Shown one piece after another: positions 1 to 6,791 of a stretch of 12,813 bases of DNA (the first letter of the stretch is position 1; each line of letters starts with the position of its first letter). A model generated the notes under the pieces. That model saw only the letters and a list, made by a program, of their open reading frames with translations, searched no databases and had not been told where the DNA came from. Made by a program: the position numbers and the translations under genes. The stretch is taken from the NCBI GenBank assembly GCA_964373495.1, contig CAYJUW010000024.1, positions 1-12,813 of the forward strand. Direction: 5' to 3'. The stretch is from JACQMJ01 sp964373495 (lineage in GTDB: Bacteria; Patescibacteriota; Minisyncoccia; Sungbacterales; SURF-37).

Positions 1-72
1 GAAGTACGGGATCGCGCACTCTAACCTCACTTCGTTCGGGATGGTGCGGTGACTTAATTCACTTAACACATT
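1..72. other. Downstream flank of rplQ, no gene recognised
   Basis: This short stretch after the rplQ stop contains AT-rich words (CTTAATTCACTTAACAC) resembling those of the palindrome at 3883-3965, and a possible GC-rich hairpin (CGCAC at 16-20 with GTGCG at 44-48). I see no convincing coding sequence before the window edge. It may be the start of another spacer element or the leader of the next gene. Confidence 0.3.
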
Positions 73-423
73 TCACATTACAAATTCGATAATGGCCATT
101 CGACTCCCATCGCTCTTGCGCGGCGCCAGTTTGGTGATGCGGGTGTACCCGCCGCGCCGGTCTTTCAGGCGCGGGGCAACGCGGACGGCCAGTTCCTTTG
201 CCGCCGCTTCCGGCAGACGCGCTCCCAGGAGCCGCCGGCTGGCGAGGGTTCCGGCCTTTGCCGCCGTGACCAATTTTTCAATCATCGGCTTGAGTTCCTT
301 GGCTTTGGCCTCGGTGGTCTTGAGCCGTTCGTGCATGACCAGTTGGTAGGCCAGCGTACGGAAAAGGGCTTTCCGCTGGTCGCGGGTGCGGCCGAATTTC
401 CGTCCTTTCTTGAGATGCCTCAC
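73..423 (-). CDS. rplQ: 50S ribosomal protein L17
   Basis: L17 is a core protein of the large ribosomal subunit. The 116-residue product has the family's N-terminal signature MRHLKKGRKFGRTRDQRKAL and the C-terminal strand (GGYTRITKLAPRKSDGSRMA, residues about 91-110), and is of normal bacterial length. Translation starts at a GTG (421-423), because the conserved MRHLKKG motif begins exactly there; no Shine-Dalgarno sequence precedes it. It is the last gene of the alpha operon, after rpoA, the usual bacterial order. The 66-bp spacer from rpoA is a tandem and inverted repeat instead of the few bases usual here. The identification rests on motif and synteny and is secure. Confidence 0.97.
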   Translation of the reverse strand: MRHLKKGRKFGRTRDQRKALFRTLAYQLVMHERLKTTEAKAKELKPMIEKLVTAAKAGTLASRRLLGARLPEAAAKELAVRVAPRLKDRRGGYTRITKLAPRKSDGSRMAIIEFVM

Positions 424-486
424 CGTAGGTGTTAGGTATTAGGTATTAGGTGTTAGGTGGCTTACACCTTACACCTATCACCTTGC
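424..486. repeat. rpoA-rplQ spacer repeat and hairpin
   Basis: The spacer is built almost entirely from the word AGGTGTTAGGTATT and its inverse. The arms TAGGTGTTAGGT (447-458) and ACCTTACACCTA (466-477) pair with one mismatch around a 7-nt loop, and further direct copies of TTAGGTAT lie at 433-446. There is no T-run, so it does not look like an intrinsic terminator. It is one of a series of palindromes filling the spacers of this operon, but its sequence is unlike the others. Confidence 0.8.
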
Positions 487-489
487 GCC

Positions 490-1467
490 TCACTGTTTCA
501 ACGTAAGCCCGAGGTTCCCCAACGCTTTCTTGATTTCAATGATGCCTTTGTCACCGAGCCCCTCGATGTCGCGGATTTTCTTCTCGGTTTTCCTGGCCAG
601 CGCCCCGACGTTCTTGATGCCGGCGTTGGCGAGCGCATTCAGGGTGCGCGTGGAAAGCTCGAGGTCTTCAACCTTCTTTTTGGAGACCTGTTCCTCGAAG
701 GAATCAACCGCCTCGCCCCGCATGGCCGGGGCGGCCTCGGGTGCGGGGGCGGCCTCGACGGGCTTGGTCCGGGTGGGCTCGGCGAAGACCCCCGCAAGCA
801 CGCTGAATTGCTCCTGGAGGATCTTGGCCGCAGACGAAAAGGCCTGACGCGCAGAAATCGTGCCGTCGGTTTCGATGTGGAACCGCACGCGATTGTAGTC
901 GGTGCGCTCGCCGACGCGCATGTTCTCCACCTCGCAGTTGACCAGGCGAATGGGCGAGAATGCGGCATCGAGGGCGATCATGCCGATCTCAACCCTTTCC
1001 TTCCGCTGGGCTTCAACGGGCTGGTAGCCGACCCCGCCCTCCACGACGAGCTCCATGGCCAGTGCGGCTTTCTTGTCGGTCAGCGTGGCGATAAGCTGTT
1101 CCGGGTTGACGACTTCGAGTTGGGAGGGCACCTTGATATCCGCGGCCGTTACCCGCTGCTCGCCCTTGGCGCGCAAGGTCGCCGTATAGGGTCCGCTCCC
1201 ATGCATGCGCAAGCGCACCTGCTTCAAGTTAAGGGTGAGCTCGATCATGTCCTCCAGGACTCCGGGGAGCGTGGTGAACTCATGCGCCACTCCCTCAATT
1301 TTCATCGAAGTGATCGCCGCTCCTTCGAGCGAGGAGAGGAGGACGCGGCGGATGGCGTTGCCGATGGTGTGGCCGTAGCCCGGCCAGAGCCCCTCAATTT
1401 CAAAGACGGCGCGGTTCTCTTCTTCGAGGATGATCTTGGGTTGTTGGGGAGGTGGAATCATAACCAT
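490..1467 (-). CDS. rpoA: DNA-directed RNA polymerase subunit alpha
   Basis: Alpha dimerises to nucleate RNA polymerase assembly, and its C-terminal domain contacts promoter DNA and activators. The 325-residue protein has the N-terminal dimerisation domain with the family core (GYGHTIGNAIRRVLLSSLEG, residues about 30-49), then an Ala/Pro-rich linker (about 235-255) and a complete alpha-CTD with helix-hairpin-helix-like repeats (LSTRTLNALANAGIKNVGAL, then IEGLGDKGIIEIKKALGNLG). Length is normal. The ATG at 1467 is used here; a second ATG two codons later (1461) is equally possible, and neither has a Shine-Dalgarno sequence. A spacer palindrome runs right up to the start codon. Synteny (rpsD before, rplQ after) confirms the call. 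Confidence 0.97.
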   Translation of the reverse strand: MVMIPPPQQPKIILEEENRAVFEIEGLWPGYGHTIGNAIRRVLLSSLEGAAITSMKIEGVAHEFTTLPGVLEDMIELTLNLKQVRLRMHGSGPYTATLRAKGEQRVTAADIKVPSQLEVVNPEQLIATLTDKKAALAMELVVEGGVGYQPVEAQRKERVEIGMIALDAAFSPIRLVNCEVENMRVGERTDYNRVRFHIETDGTISARQAFSSAAKILQEQFSVLAGVFAEPTRTKPVEAAPAPEAAPAMRGEAVDSFEEQVSKKKVEDLELSTRTLNALANAGIKNVGALARKTEKKIRDIEGLGDKGIIEIKKALGNLGLTLKQ

Positions 1468-1561
1468 GGTGCCAATCGACGAATTTTATGCCAATTCGGC
1501 GAATATGCGAATACGCATTCGCAATTTGTAGATTGGCATTTCATTCGCATCATTGGCATCA
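1467..1561. repeat. Family-A spacer palindrome, rpsD-rpoA
   Basis: This is copy 1 (95 bp) of a palindromic element found four times in this operon. On the minus strand it opens with TGATGCCAAT (1561-1552), six bases after the end of the rpsD stop codon, and closes with ATTGGCACCA, whose last base belongs to the rpoA start codon. Internal words ATGCCAATCTACAAAT and ATTCGTCGATTGGC pair with two mismatches, and ATTCGC/GCGAAT words fill the centre. It could fold as a long imperfect hairpin in the mRNA. Confidence 0.85.
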
Positions 1562-1564
1562 CAT

Positions 1565-2200
1565 CTAGCGTGAATAGAACTCAATGACCTTGCTCATATC
1601 GAGTGACGCGTGTTCATCGCCCGCCGTCGGGAGTTGTTTCATCCGTCCGCTCCATTCCTCGGCCGATACTTCCAGCCACTCCGGCGGCTGATGTTTTTTT
1701 AAGCGCTCGGCGATACCGGCCAACCAGGGATGGCTGCGGCTGGCTTCGCGGATGGTCAGCCGATCTCCCGGCCGGAGGAGGTGCGACGGGCTTCGGACCC
1801 GCCGGCCGTTCATCAGGAGGTGACCGTGGCTCACGAGCTGGCGCGCGACGCGGCGCGAGGGGCCAAACCCCATCTTAAAGACGGCCGAATCCGTACGGCG
1901 CTCGAGCCGTTCAATCAGCGCTTGGGTTTTGGAGCCCTTTAGGGAGTCCGCCGCGGCCTTCGCGTAGCGCTTGAGCTGGGTGTCGGAGAGGCCGTAGAGG
2001 AAGCGAATTTTCTGCTTCTCGCGAAGTGCGGCCCCGAATTCGGAAAGCCCCCGGCCCCGGCGGCCGCGCTTCGAGCCGTGCATGCCCGGCGGGTAGGGGC
2101 GGCGGGCCATGGCCGATTTGGGCGTGGCGTCGCGTTCGGCTTTGAGGAAGAGCCGTTCTCCCAGGCGGCGTTGAACTTTCGAGGTGGAGTAGAGTTTCAT
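1565..2200 (-). CDS. rpsD: 30S ribosomal protein S4
   Basis: S4 is a primary 16S rRNA-binding protein needed for small-subunit assembly and decoding fidelity. The product (211 residues from the ATG at 2200) has YPPGMHGSKRGRRGRGLSEF in the N-terminal half and an S4 RNA-binding domain (RLERRTDSAVFKMGFGPSRR, then LVSHGHLLMNGRRV). It lacks the N-terminal zinc-binding cysteines, so it is the C-minus form. An upstream TTG at 2209 would add three residues. The ATG is preferred because GGGAG lies just before it, although the two-base spacing is short. The C-terminal extension with an acidic stretch and VIEFYSR ending is normal. It sits between rpsK and rpoA, as expected. Confidence 0.96.
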   Translation of the reverse strand: MKLYSTSKVQRRLGERLFLKAERDATPKSAMARRPYPPGMHGSKRGRRGRGLSEFGAALREKQKIRFLYGLSDTQLKRYAKAAADSLKGSKTQALIERLERRTDSAVFKMGFGPSRRVARQLVSHGHLLMNGRRVRSPSHLLRPGDRLTIREASRSHPWLAGIAERLKKHQPPEWLEVSAEEWSGRMKQLPTAGDEHASLDMSKVIEFYSR

Positions 2201-2208
2201 AACTCCCA

Positions 2209-2301
2209 AGATGCCAATCTACAAATCTTATGCCAATTCGCGAATTGCGAATATCGTATTGGCAATTTGTAGATTGGCATGAAATTCGCTGATTGGCATC
2301 A
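2209..2301. repeat. Family-A spacer palindrome, rpsK-rpsD
   Basis: Copy 2 (93 bp) of the family. It contains a perfect 16-bp inverted repeat, ATGCCAATCTACAAAT (2211-2226) against ATTTGTAGATTGGCAT (2265-2280), enclosing a second nested pair TGCCAAT (2230-2236) and ATTGGCA (2258-2264). The far end carries ATTGGCATCA (2292-2301), shared with the other three copies. It occupies nearly all of the gap between the rpsK stop and the rpsD start. Confidence 0.9.
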
Positions 2302-2312
2302 CCTGCGCGTCG

Positions 2313-2768
2313 TTAGACGCGCCTGACTTTTTTTGGTCGGGGGCCATTATGCGGCAAGGGCGTGACGTCCTTGATGAATGAAATGTTCATGCCGCGATTG
2401 GCCAGCGCCCGGATGGCCGACTCGCGGCCGGATCCGACGCCCGTTACCAGCACAGTCACTTCCTCAAGGCCGATACGCCTGGCCTTTTCGGCGACGGCTT
2501 CGGCCACGCGGGCCGCGGCAAACGGCGTGGCTTTCTTCGTGCCCTTGAACCCCAGGGTTCCCGCCGAGGACCAAGCCAGCACATTCCCGTGGCCGTCGGT
2601 AAGGGAGATTATGGTGTTGTTGTAGGTGGCGAGCACATTGACTACGCCTCTCCGGACGCCCGGGCGGGACGCTTCGGGCGCGTGGACCTGTTCGCGCTTG
2701 GCCTCGAGCCGCTCGCCTTCCTTGGTGAGTTCTTCTGCGGTTTGTTTGATGATGCGCTTCTTGCCCAT
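2313..2768 (-). CDS. rpsK: 30S ribosomal protein S11
   Basis: S11 lies on the platform of the small subunit near the mRNA exit region. The product (151 residues from the ATG at 2768) shows the family core: NVLATYNNTIISLTDGHGNV, SSAGTLGFKGTKKATPFAA, VTGVGSGRESAIRAL and the C-terminal HNGPRPKKVRR. The N-terminal tail (about 40 residues, KRIIKQTAEELTKEG and following) is charged and longer than in E. coli S11, but similar tails occur in relatives. A TTG four codons upstream (2780) is possible but lies inside the conserved hairpin next to the start. No Shine-Dalgarno sequence is visible. Order rpsM, rpsK, rpsD is standard. Confidence 0.96.
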   Translation of the reverse strand: MGKKRIIKQTAEELTKEGERLEAKREQVHAPEASRPGVRRGVVNVLATYNNTIISLTDGHGNVLAWSSAGTLGFKGTKKATPFAAARVAEAVAEKARRIGLEEVTVLVTGVGSGRESAIRALANRGMNISFIKDVTPLPHNGPRPKKVRRV

Positions 2769-2769
2769 A

Positions 2770-2890
2770 TTGCTTCGCAACGCAATGATGCCAATCTACG
2801 AATCGTATGCCAATCTGGCGAATCGCGAATACGGATGTAACGCAGATTCGCAATTTGTAGGCTGGCGTCCCATTTGCAGAATTGGCATCA
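2770..2890. repeat. Family-A spacer palindrome plus start-proximal hairpin, rpsM-rpsK
   Basis: Copy 3. The element proper (2786-2890, 105 bp) is bounded by perfect 10-bp inverted ends, TGATGCCAAT (2786-2795) and ATTGGCATCA (2881-2890). Between it and the rpsK ATG lies TTGCTTCGCAACGCAA (2770-2785), a short TTCG-loop hairpin that is nearly identical to the sequence in front of rpmJ (3496-3512). The central part has an extra CGTTACATCC segment relative to other copies. Confidence 0.88.
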
Positions 2891-2892
2891 CA

Positions 2893-3279
2893 TTAGGTGG
2901 GGCTACCCGCCGGTTTCCTCCCGGACCCCATGGTCTTGCGGACATTCCCCCGCCGGGTGCGCGAGTTCGTCTTGGTGCGCTGTCCCCGCACCGGCAGGCC
3001 GCGGATGTGCCGGAGGCCGCGGTAGGACCCGACGTCCTTGAGGCGCTTGATGTGCATCATGACTTCCCGCCGGAGCTCGCCCTCGATCACGTAGTTCTTC
3101 TCGATAATCTCGCGGAGGCGGTTGATCTCCTCCGGCGCTAACTCCTTGGCGCGTTTGGCCGGATCAACCTTGGCCGAGGCCACGACCCGGCGCGAGGCCG
3201 GAATGCCAATGCCATAGATATACGCCAGGGCGTATTCTATTTTCTTGTTGTCGGGGATATTGGTGCCAACAATCCTCAT
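2893..3279 (-). CDS. rpsM: 30S ribosomal protein S13
   Basis: S13 sits at the head of the small subunit and contacts the large subunit and P-site tRNA. The 128-residue product has the canonical N-terminus (MRIVGTNIPDNKKIEYALAY, then IYGIGIPASRRV), a helical middle, and the basic tail with SYRGLRHIRGLPVRGQRTKT followed by NSRTRRGNVRKTMG. Length is normal. The ATG at 3279 matches the start of the conserved core; no Shine-Dalgarno sequence precedes it. It follows rpmJ and precedes rpsK, the standard order. Confidence 0.97.
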   Translation of the reverse strand: MRIVGTNIPDNKKIEYALAYIYGIGIPASRRVVASAKVDPAKRAKELAPEEINRLREIIEKNYVIEGELRREVMMHIKRLKDVGSYRGLRHIRGLPVRGQRTKTNSRTRRGNVRKTMGSGRKPAGSPT

Positions 3280-3284
3280 GGATG

Positions 3285-3373
3285 TAGAAGCAAAACGTAC
3301 GCAAACGGTTGCGCAACATTAGACGCAAGTTGCGTTTTGGTTTGCGTTACCATTGCGTTTATTTTTGCTTCTA
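3285..3373. repeat. Spacer palindrome with 11-bp perfect inverted ends, rpmJ-rpsM
   Basis: This 89-bp element begins with TAGAAGCAAAA (3285-3295) and ends with its exact reverse complement TTTTGCTTCTA (3363-3373). Inside, the words ACGCAA and TTGCGT alternate, e.g. ACGCAA at 3313 onward against TTGCGT at 3330 onward. Its sequence is unrelated to family A, but size, position and architecture are the same: an imperfect palindrome spanning the whole spacer. It ends six bases before the rpmJ stop codon and five bases from the rpsM start codon. Confidence 0.9.
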
Positions 3374-3378
3374 GTCAT

Positions 3379-3495
3379 TTAGCCTTGGCGCTGCTTGTGT
3401 TTCGGATCGCTCTTGCAAATGACATACAACCGCCCTTTGCGGCGCACTACCTTGCAGTTCTGGCACATTTTTTTGACCGAAGCCCGTACTTTCAT
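3379..3495 (-). CDS. rpmJ: 50S ribosomal protein L36
   Basis: L36 is the smallest large-subunit protein and usually binds zinc. The 38-residue ORF reads MKVRASVKKMCQNCKVVRRK, then GRLYVICKSDPKHKQRQG. The zinc ligands Cys11, Cys14, Cys27 and His32 are all present, so it is the C-plus form. It starts with the ATG at 3495 and ends TAA at 3381-3379. Position between infA and rpsM is the conserved bacterial location. No Shine-Dalgarno sequence is visible; the start codon instead abuts a short TTCG hairpin of the upstream spacer element. Confidence 0.97.
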   Translation of the reverse strand: MKVRASVKKMCQNCKVVRRKGRLYVICKSDPKHKQRQG

Positions 3496-3613
3496 GCTGC
3501 TTCGCAGCGCAATGATGCGAATCTACGAATGTCATGCGAATCTACGAATTGCTAATGCGGATTCGCATATTCGCAATTTGCCAGATTGGCATACAATTCG
3601 CATATTGGCATCA
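3496..3613. repeat. Family-A spacer palindrome overlapping the infA stop, infA-rpmJ
   Basis: Copy 4. The element (3513-3613, 101 bp) runs from TGATGCGAAT to ATTGGCATCA (one mismatch between the ends). The infA stop codon TGA (3613-3611) is the first three bases of the element read on the minus strand. The rest, to the rpmJ ATG, is TGCTTCGCAGCGCAA (3496-3510), matching the sequence before rpsK apart from a compensating change in the hairpin. Internal copies of ATGCGAATCTACGAAT are tandem. Confidence 0.88.
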
Positions 3614-3829
3614 CTTGAGCCGGTATACGATCCTGCCCTTGGTTTCGTCGTAGGGCGAAAACTCAACGCGGACCCGGTCGCCGGGCAGAACCCGGATGTG
3701 ACGGAGGCGCATCTTCCCGGAGAGGTGGGCGAGGATCCTGGAGCCATCATCGAAACGCACCCGGAAGAGGGTGCTCGGCAGCGCTTCTTCAACGACTCCT
3801 TCCTTAAAAATCCGTTCTGTTGCTGCCAT
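3611..3829 (-). CDS. infA: Translation initiation factor IF-1
   Basis: IF-1 binds the A site of the 30S subunit during initiation. The 72-residue product is exactly the usual length and has the S1-like OB fold: GVVEEALPSTLFRVRFDDGS, then ILAHLSGKMRLRHIRVLPGD and a final RVRVEFSPYDETKGRIVYRL. The start is the ATG at 3829. No Shine-Dalgarno sequence is present; an extended -10 promoter lies 15 nt upstream, so the leader should be only about 8 nt. It heads the alpha-operon segment. Genes commonly found just upstream in other bacteria (secY, adk, map) are absent here, which fits with infA having its own promoter. Confidence 0.97.
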   Translation of the reverse strand: MAATERIFKEGVVEEALPSTLFRVRFDDGSRILAHLSGKMRLRHIRVLPGDRVRVEFSPYDETKGRIVYRLK

Positions 3830-3844
3830 CAGGGATACCCCGGG

Positions 3845-3873
3845 AATATATCACTATGCCATTCATTAATCAA
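3845..3873 (-). promoter_or_regulatory. Predicted promoter of infA and the ribosomal-protein operon
   Basis: A -35-like TTGATT (3873-3868), a 17-bp spacer and an extended -10, TGA then TATATT (3850-3845), lie just upstream of infA. Transcription should start near 3838, giving a leader of roughly 8 nt. The position of the -10 only 15 nt before the ATG explains the lack of a Shine-Dalgarno sequence. Confidence 0.65.
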
Positions 3874-3882
3874 GCTGGTTAA

Positions 3883-3965
3883 GCGAGTTACGCAAATTAA
3901 GTGAATTAAACTTTAACCGGTCGGCTTAATCTGCTTAATTTACTTCATTCACTTAATACGCTCGC
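3883..3965. repeat. Palindromic element between the membrane-protein gene and infA
   Basis: This 83-bp imperfect palindrome is bounded by GCGAG (3883-3887) and CTCGC (3961-3965). It contains a perfect 11-bp inverted pair, ATTAAGTGAAT (3896-3906) and ATTCACTTAAT (3947-3957), plus several further TTAA words. It lies just after the stop of the membrane-protein gene and just upstream of the infA -35. It has no U-tract, so a conventional terminator role is not supported. Confidence 0.85.
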
Positions 3966-3971
3966 CATTTG

Positions 3972-5429
3972 CTACGCGGGCGGTTCAATTTCAATCCTCA
4001 ATCCGCCCGGCCGCTGGGGGATGAACCAGAGCCAGGCCGGGAAACGCTTGATCCGGAAGGATTCGATTTCCCGGCGGCTGGCAAGATAGGCCTCGGCTTT
4101 TTCCGGCGTGGAGGCGCGGAGGACGGCCGCAAGTCCGGGGAGGTCCGGTTCCTCGTAGTAGTGGAGTTTGCCGCTGGCCGTGAACGTGAGCTCGCCGGCG
4201 CCCGATTTAAAACGGGCATCGCGGATGGCAAGTTCCGGCTGGGCCGGCGGGAATTTTAGGGTGAGGCCGGGCGCCGGTGGGAGCGCGGCGATGGCGGCGA
4301 GCGTCTCGGCGAGTTGGAAGCGGGAGAGCGCCATAAGGCGCCCGCGGGCGGAAACCGTCACCGGATAGCGCTCATGCCGTTCTCCGGCTTTGGGACTTTC
4401 AATGGAAACGATGACTACCTCGCGGCCGCCGTCGGGCACGAGGAAGTCCTCGGCCGGCGGTGATTTGGTTTTCAGCTCGCCCGAGAGCTTGGCGACGATC
4501 TCGCGGGTGAGGTCTTCGCTTGCGCGGCGCAGATCCTCCTCGGTTACGATCCGGGCCTCGCCCACGAAACCCCCGGAAAATCCCTGTTCCGCCTTGGCGG
4601 AGAAGCCCTGGTACTTGGGCGAGCCGCGGAAACCAGGAATGCGGAACTCGGTGGGCCCGATGTTGTAGGCCTCGCCGGGTTCATCGGCAATGGCCACGGC
4701 GGCGATCGAGGTCGGGACAATCTGCCCGGCCTCGACCTTAGCGCCGGGGACGGTGAGCGTGTCGCGGAGGCGATAGATTTTGCCGGAGGGCGCCTGCAGG
4801 CGCGTGGATGACACCAAGGTCTGGGGCGAGGAGCTATAGGCGTTGAAGAGGAGTACCCGGCCCTCTGATCGCGTGGTGACGAATTTTTTCCCCGAGGCCT
4901 CGTACTCTTTGGTCATGGTGGCGCTTGTGCCGACGAGGAGGGCCGGGATCCGCCGCGCTCCGGGATCGGGATCTGCCCGTTCGGCGTCGGCGGTGATCGC
5001 CGCCTCGATCGGCGCCGAGGAGCGGACCGGGTACAGGGTGATGACGTAGGAGGGAAAGGCGAACGTCGGGAGCACCAGCGCGAGCGCCGCGATCAGGCCG
5101 AGCGTGCAAAGAGCGATTGTTCGGCGGATGCGCCGCCATCGATTCGCATCCGGCTCCCAGGTGCGTACCGGGATGGGGCCGGCCTCTTCGGCGTCCGCGG
5201 GCGGGGTTTGGAGCACGGCGAACGCTGGGCGTTTCTCAACGGTGCTCGGGACAGGCGCCGCCGGCGGAGCGGCCCTTTTCCGGCCTCGGTGGATTCGAGC
5301 CGGGAGCCGACGCCTCGGCGCGGGCGGGATGATATCCCGGACGATCCCGGCCTCAGCCGGACCGCCGCGCTCCCCGAGGGGCGGCACCGCTCCGTCCTGA
5401 AGCGCTTTGAGATCTTTGAGGTAGTCCAT
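3972..5429 (-). CDS. Single-pass membrane protein of unknown function
   Basis: I do not recognise this 485-residue protein with confidence. Residues 1-103 are Pro/Arg/Ala-rich and likely disordered and cytoplasmic. One hydrophobic helix at about 104-126 (TIALCTLGLIAALALVLP) follows a basic cluster RWRRIRR, predicting an N-in orientation. The large C-terminal part is then outside the membrane and rich in beta strands. Residues about 170-290 (SEGRVLLFNAYSSSPQTLVS, VPGAKVEAGQIVPTSIAAVA, GEAYNIGPTEFRIPGF) resemble the pattern of baseplate-J-like domains, a weak impression only. The gene starts at the ATG at 5429, 153 bp after the actin-like gene. Pairing with an actin-like protein suggests a shared envelope or pilus-like apparatus, by inference. 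Confidence 0.75.
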   Translation of the reverse strand: MDYLKDLKALQDGAVPPLGERGGPAEAGIVRDIIPPAPRRRLPARIHRGRKRAAPPAAPVPSTVEKRPAFAVLQTPPADAEEAGPIPVRTWEPDANRWRRIRRTIALCTLGLIAALALVLPTFAFPSYVITLYPVRSSAPIEAAITADAERADPDPGARRIPALLVGTSATMTKEYEASGKKFVTTRSEGRVLLFNAYSSSPQTLVSSTRLQAPSGKIYRLRDTLTVPGAKVEAGQIVPTSIAAVAIADEPGEAYNIGPTEFRIPGFRGSPKYQGFSAKAEQGFSGGFVGEARIVTEEDLRRASEDLTREIVAKLSGELKTKSPPAEDFLVPDGGREVVIVSIESPKAGERHERYPVTVSARGRLMALSRFQLAETLAAIAALPPAPGLTLKFPPAQPELAIRDARFKSGAGELTFTASGKLHYYEEPDLPGLAAVLRASTPEKAEAYLASRREIESFRIKRFPAWLWFIPQRPGGLRIEIEPPA

Positions 5430-5568
5430 GCGTCGTATGAAACCCTAAATCTTAAGCACCAAATCCCAAACAAGTTCAAAACCCGAATGCCCAAAACTCA
5501 AAACGCGTTTTGAATTTTTGATTTTGGCCATTGTGATGTGCGCAGGGTTTCGGGTTTACGTCATCGCA
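5428..5568. repeat. Family-B spacer palindrome (copy 1)
   Basis: The spacer between the actin-like gene and the membrane-protein gene is a long imperfect palindrome. Its centre is a perfect 16-bp palindrome, TCAAAACGCGTTTTGA (5498-5513). Outward, CCCAAAACTC pairs with words such as GATTTTGG, and ACCCTAAAT with AGGGTTT. The words (AAATCCCAAA, TTCAAAAC) match those of the element at 6800-6945, so the two belong to one family. Confidence 0.82.
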
Positions 5569-5582
5569 TTACTCTTGCGCGA

Positions 5583-6785
5583 TTACTCTACCACGTCGGC
5601 GGGGAGGAATTCGAGCGTTCTCACCTGCCCGGTGAGGCGGCCGACGAGGGAAGCCAGGGCAACATGTTCCGGACCTCGGAGCGGCGGTACGGCGTTGCGG
5701 AAGCCGAGCGCGGCAAAGCGTTCCGCGCCGAGGACTTCAAGCGCGATGTGATCAAGAAAGGTCAGCTCCTGGAACCAGGACTTGGCGGTAAGGATTTCCG
5801 AAATTATAGAGAGATGCGCCCCGCCGCCGAGGAGGTAGACGCGCTCCGGCAAGAGGCAGCGCTCTTCGGCCGCCAGGAGCCCGACGAGGTCGGCCAGCCA
5901 GGCCTCGGCCGCCTCCGCCACCGCCGCGGCCGCGGCCGCGGCGGCGCGCTTCGGGAGCACGGCGGCGCCGAGCTGGCGTTTGATGCGCTCGGCTTCGGCT
6001 GGCTCGGTGCCGAGCCGTTTGGCAATGGCGGCGCTGAACGCATTGCCGCCCCGCTCGAATCGGCCGATGGCGCATACGGCGCCGTCGCCGATCAGGGTTA
6101 CCTCGGTCGCCTTGGCCCCGATTTTAATGACCAGGGCATCGGAGACCTTGAGGAGCGAGATAATGGCCGAGGCCACGGCGGCCTGATCGGAAATGAAGCG
6201 GACCTCCATCCCGCCCCAGCGCGCGCGCATCCGGTCGAGCGCCTCTCCGTAGGCCTTCTGGGCGTACGTGGCAAAGACGCTGATCTGGACGTTCCGTCCC
6301 GCCGTGGCCCGGGTGGGACGCTCGATCCGATAGCCGTTAATGGCCAGCCGGAAGGGCACCAAACTGGCCAGAACGTAGGAGGCATTGGCAACGGATTTCA
6401 CCCGGTGCGTTCGCGCATAGTCCTTGAGGATTCGGATGAGCTCCTCGGCGTGGAGCGGAGCGGAAGGCCGTTCGCGGGAGTGTTCTACGGTATCGACCTC
6501 GTTCCTGATTAAGCGGCTGCCGATGCCGATGAGTACGCCATCAGGAATGCGGCTTCCTCGGCGCAAGTAGTGGAAGATGAGGCGCCGCACGTGTTCGTCA
6601 ATCAGCGGGATGAGATCGATTTCCCGCTCCCGTGACGGCAGTTCGATATAGTGCGTGTCGAGCGCGAGCCGGTCGCGGTCGGTCGCATCGAAAAAGATCG
6701 AGCGGATGGCCGTAGGCGAGCCGATGTCAATGGCAATGAAAAACTTCGGTTTGACTTTGGAGGTGAGCCCTACGCCAAGCGCCAT
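5583..6785 (-). CDS. Actin-like ATPase-fold protein (PilM/FtsA type)
   Basis: This 400-residue protein has an actin-like (ASKHA) fold related to PilM and FtsA, which anchor pilus or division machinery at the membrane. The phosphate-1 motif is visible at the N-terminus (FIAIDIGSPTAIRSIFF, residues 16-32), and an adenosine-type motif near the C-terminus (VYLLGGGAHLSIISEIL, 316-332). The phosphate-2 segment reads VIKIGAKATEVTLI (219-232) where DIGGGTT-like residues are expected, so nucleotide hydrolysis may be impaired. An Ala-rich stretch with eight consecutive Ala (281-288) adds to a GC-rich region. A start at the ATG at 6785 is supported by an extended -10 six bases upstream. It precedes the membrane-protein gene; the two probably act together. 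The exact subfamily is uncertain. Confidence 0.8.
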   Translation of the reverse strand: MALGVGLTSKVKPKFFIAIDIGSPTAIRSIFFDATDRDRLALDTHYIELPSREREIDLIPLIDEHVRRLIFHYLRRGSRIPDGVLIGIGSRLIRNEVDTVEHSRERPSAPLHAEELIRILKDYARTHRVKSVANASYVLASLVPFRLAINGYRIERPTRATAGRNVQISVFATYAQKAYGEALDRMRARWGGMEVRFISDQAAVASAIISLLKVSDALVIKIGAKATEVTLIGDGAVCAIGRFERGGNAFSAAIAKRLGTEPAEAERIKRQLGAAVLPKRAAAAAAAAVAEAAEAWLADLVGLLAAEERCLLPERVYLLGGGAHLSIISEILTAKSWFQELTFLDHIALEVLGAERFAALGFRNAVPPLRGPEHVALASLVGRLTGQVRTLEFLPADVVE

Positions 6786-6791
6786 GGGGAC

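Noticed and set aside
457..1587. A 376-codon plus-strand ORF
   Set aside because: It is antisense to rpoA. The minus-strand frame encodes a full, motif-complete RpoA, so this is a shadow of GC-rich coding DNA.
424..3613. CRISPR array or clustered direct repeats
   Set aside because: The repeats are single palindromes between genes with no regular spacers, so they are not CRISPR.
3883..3965. Rho-independent terminator after the membrane-protein gene
   Set aside because: The palindrome is AT-rich and long and has no U-tract; it fits the spacer-element pattern better.
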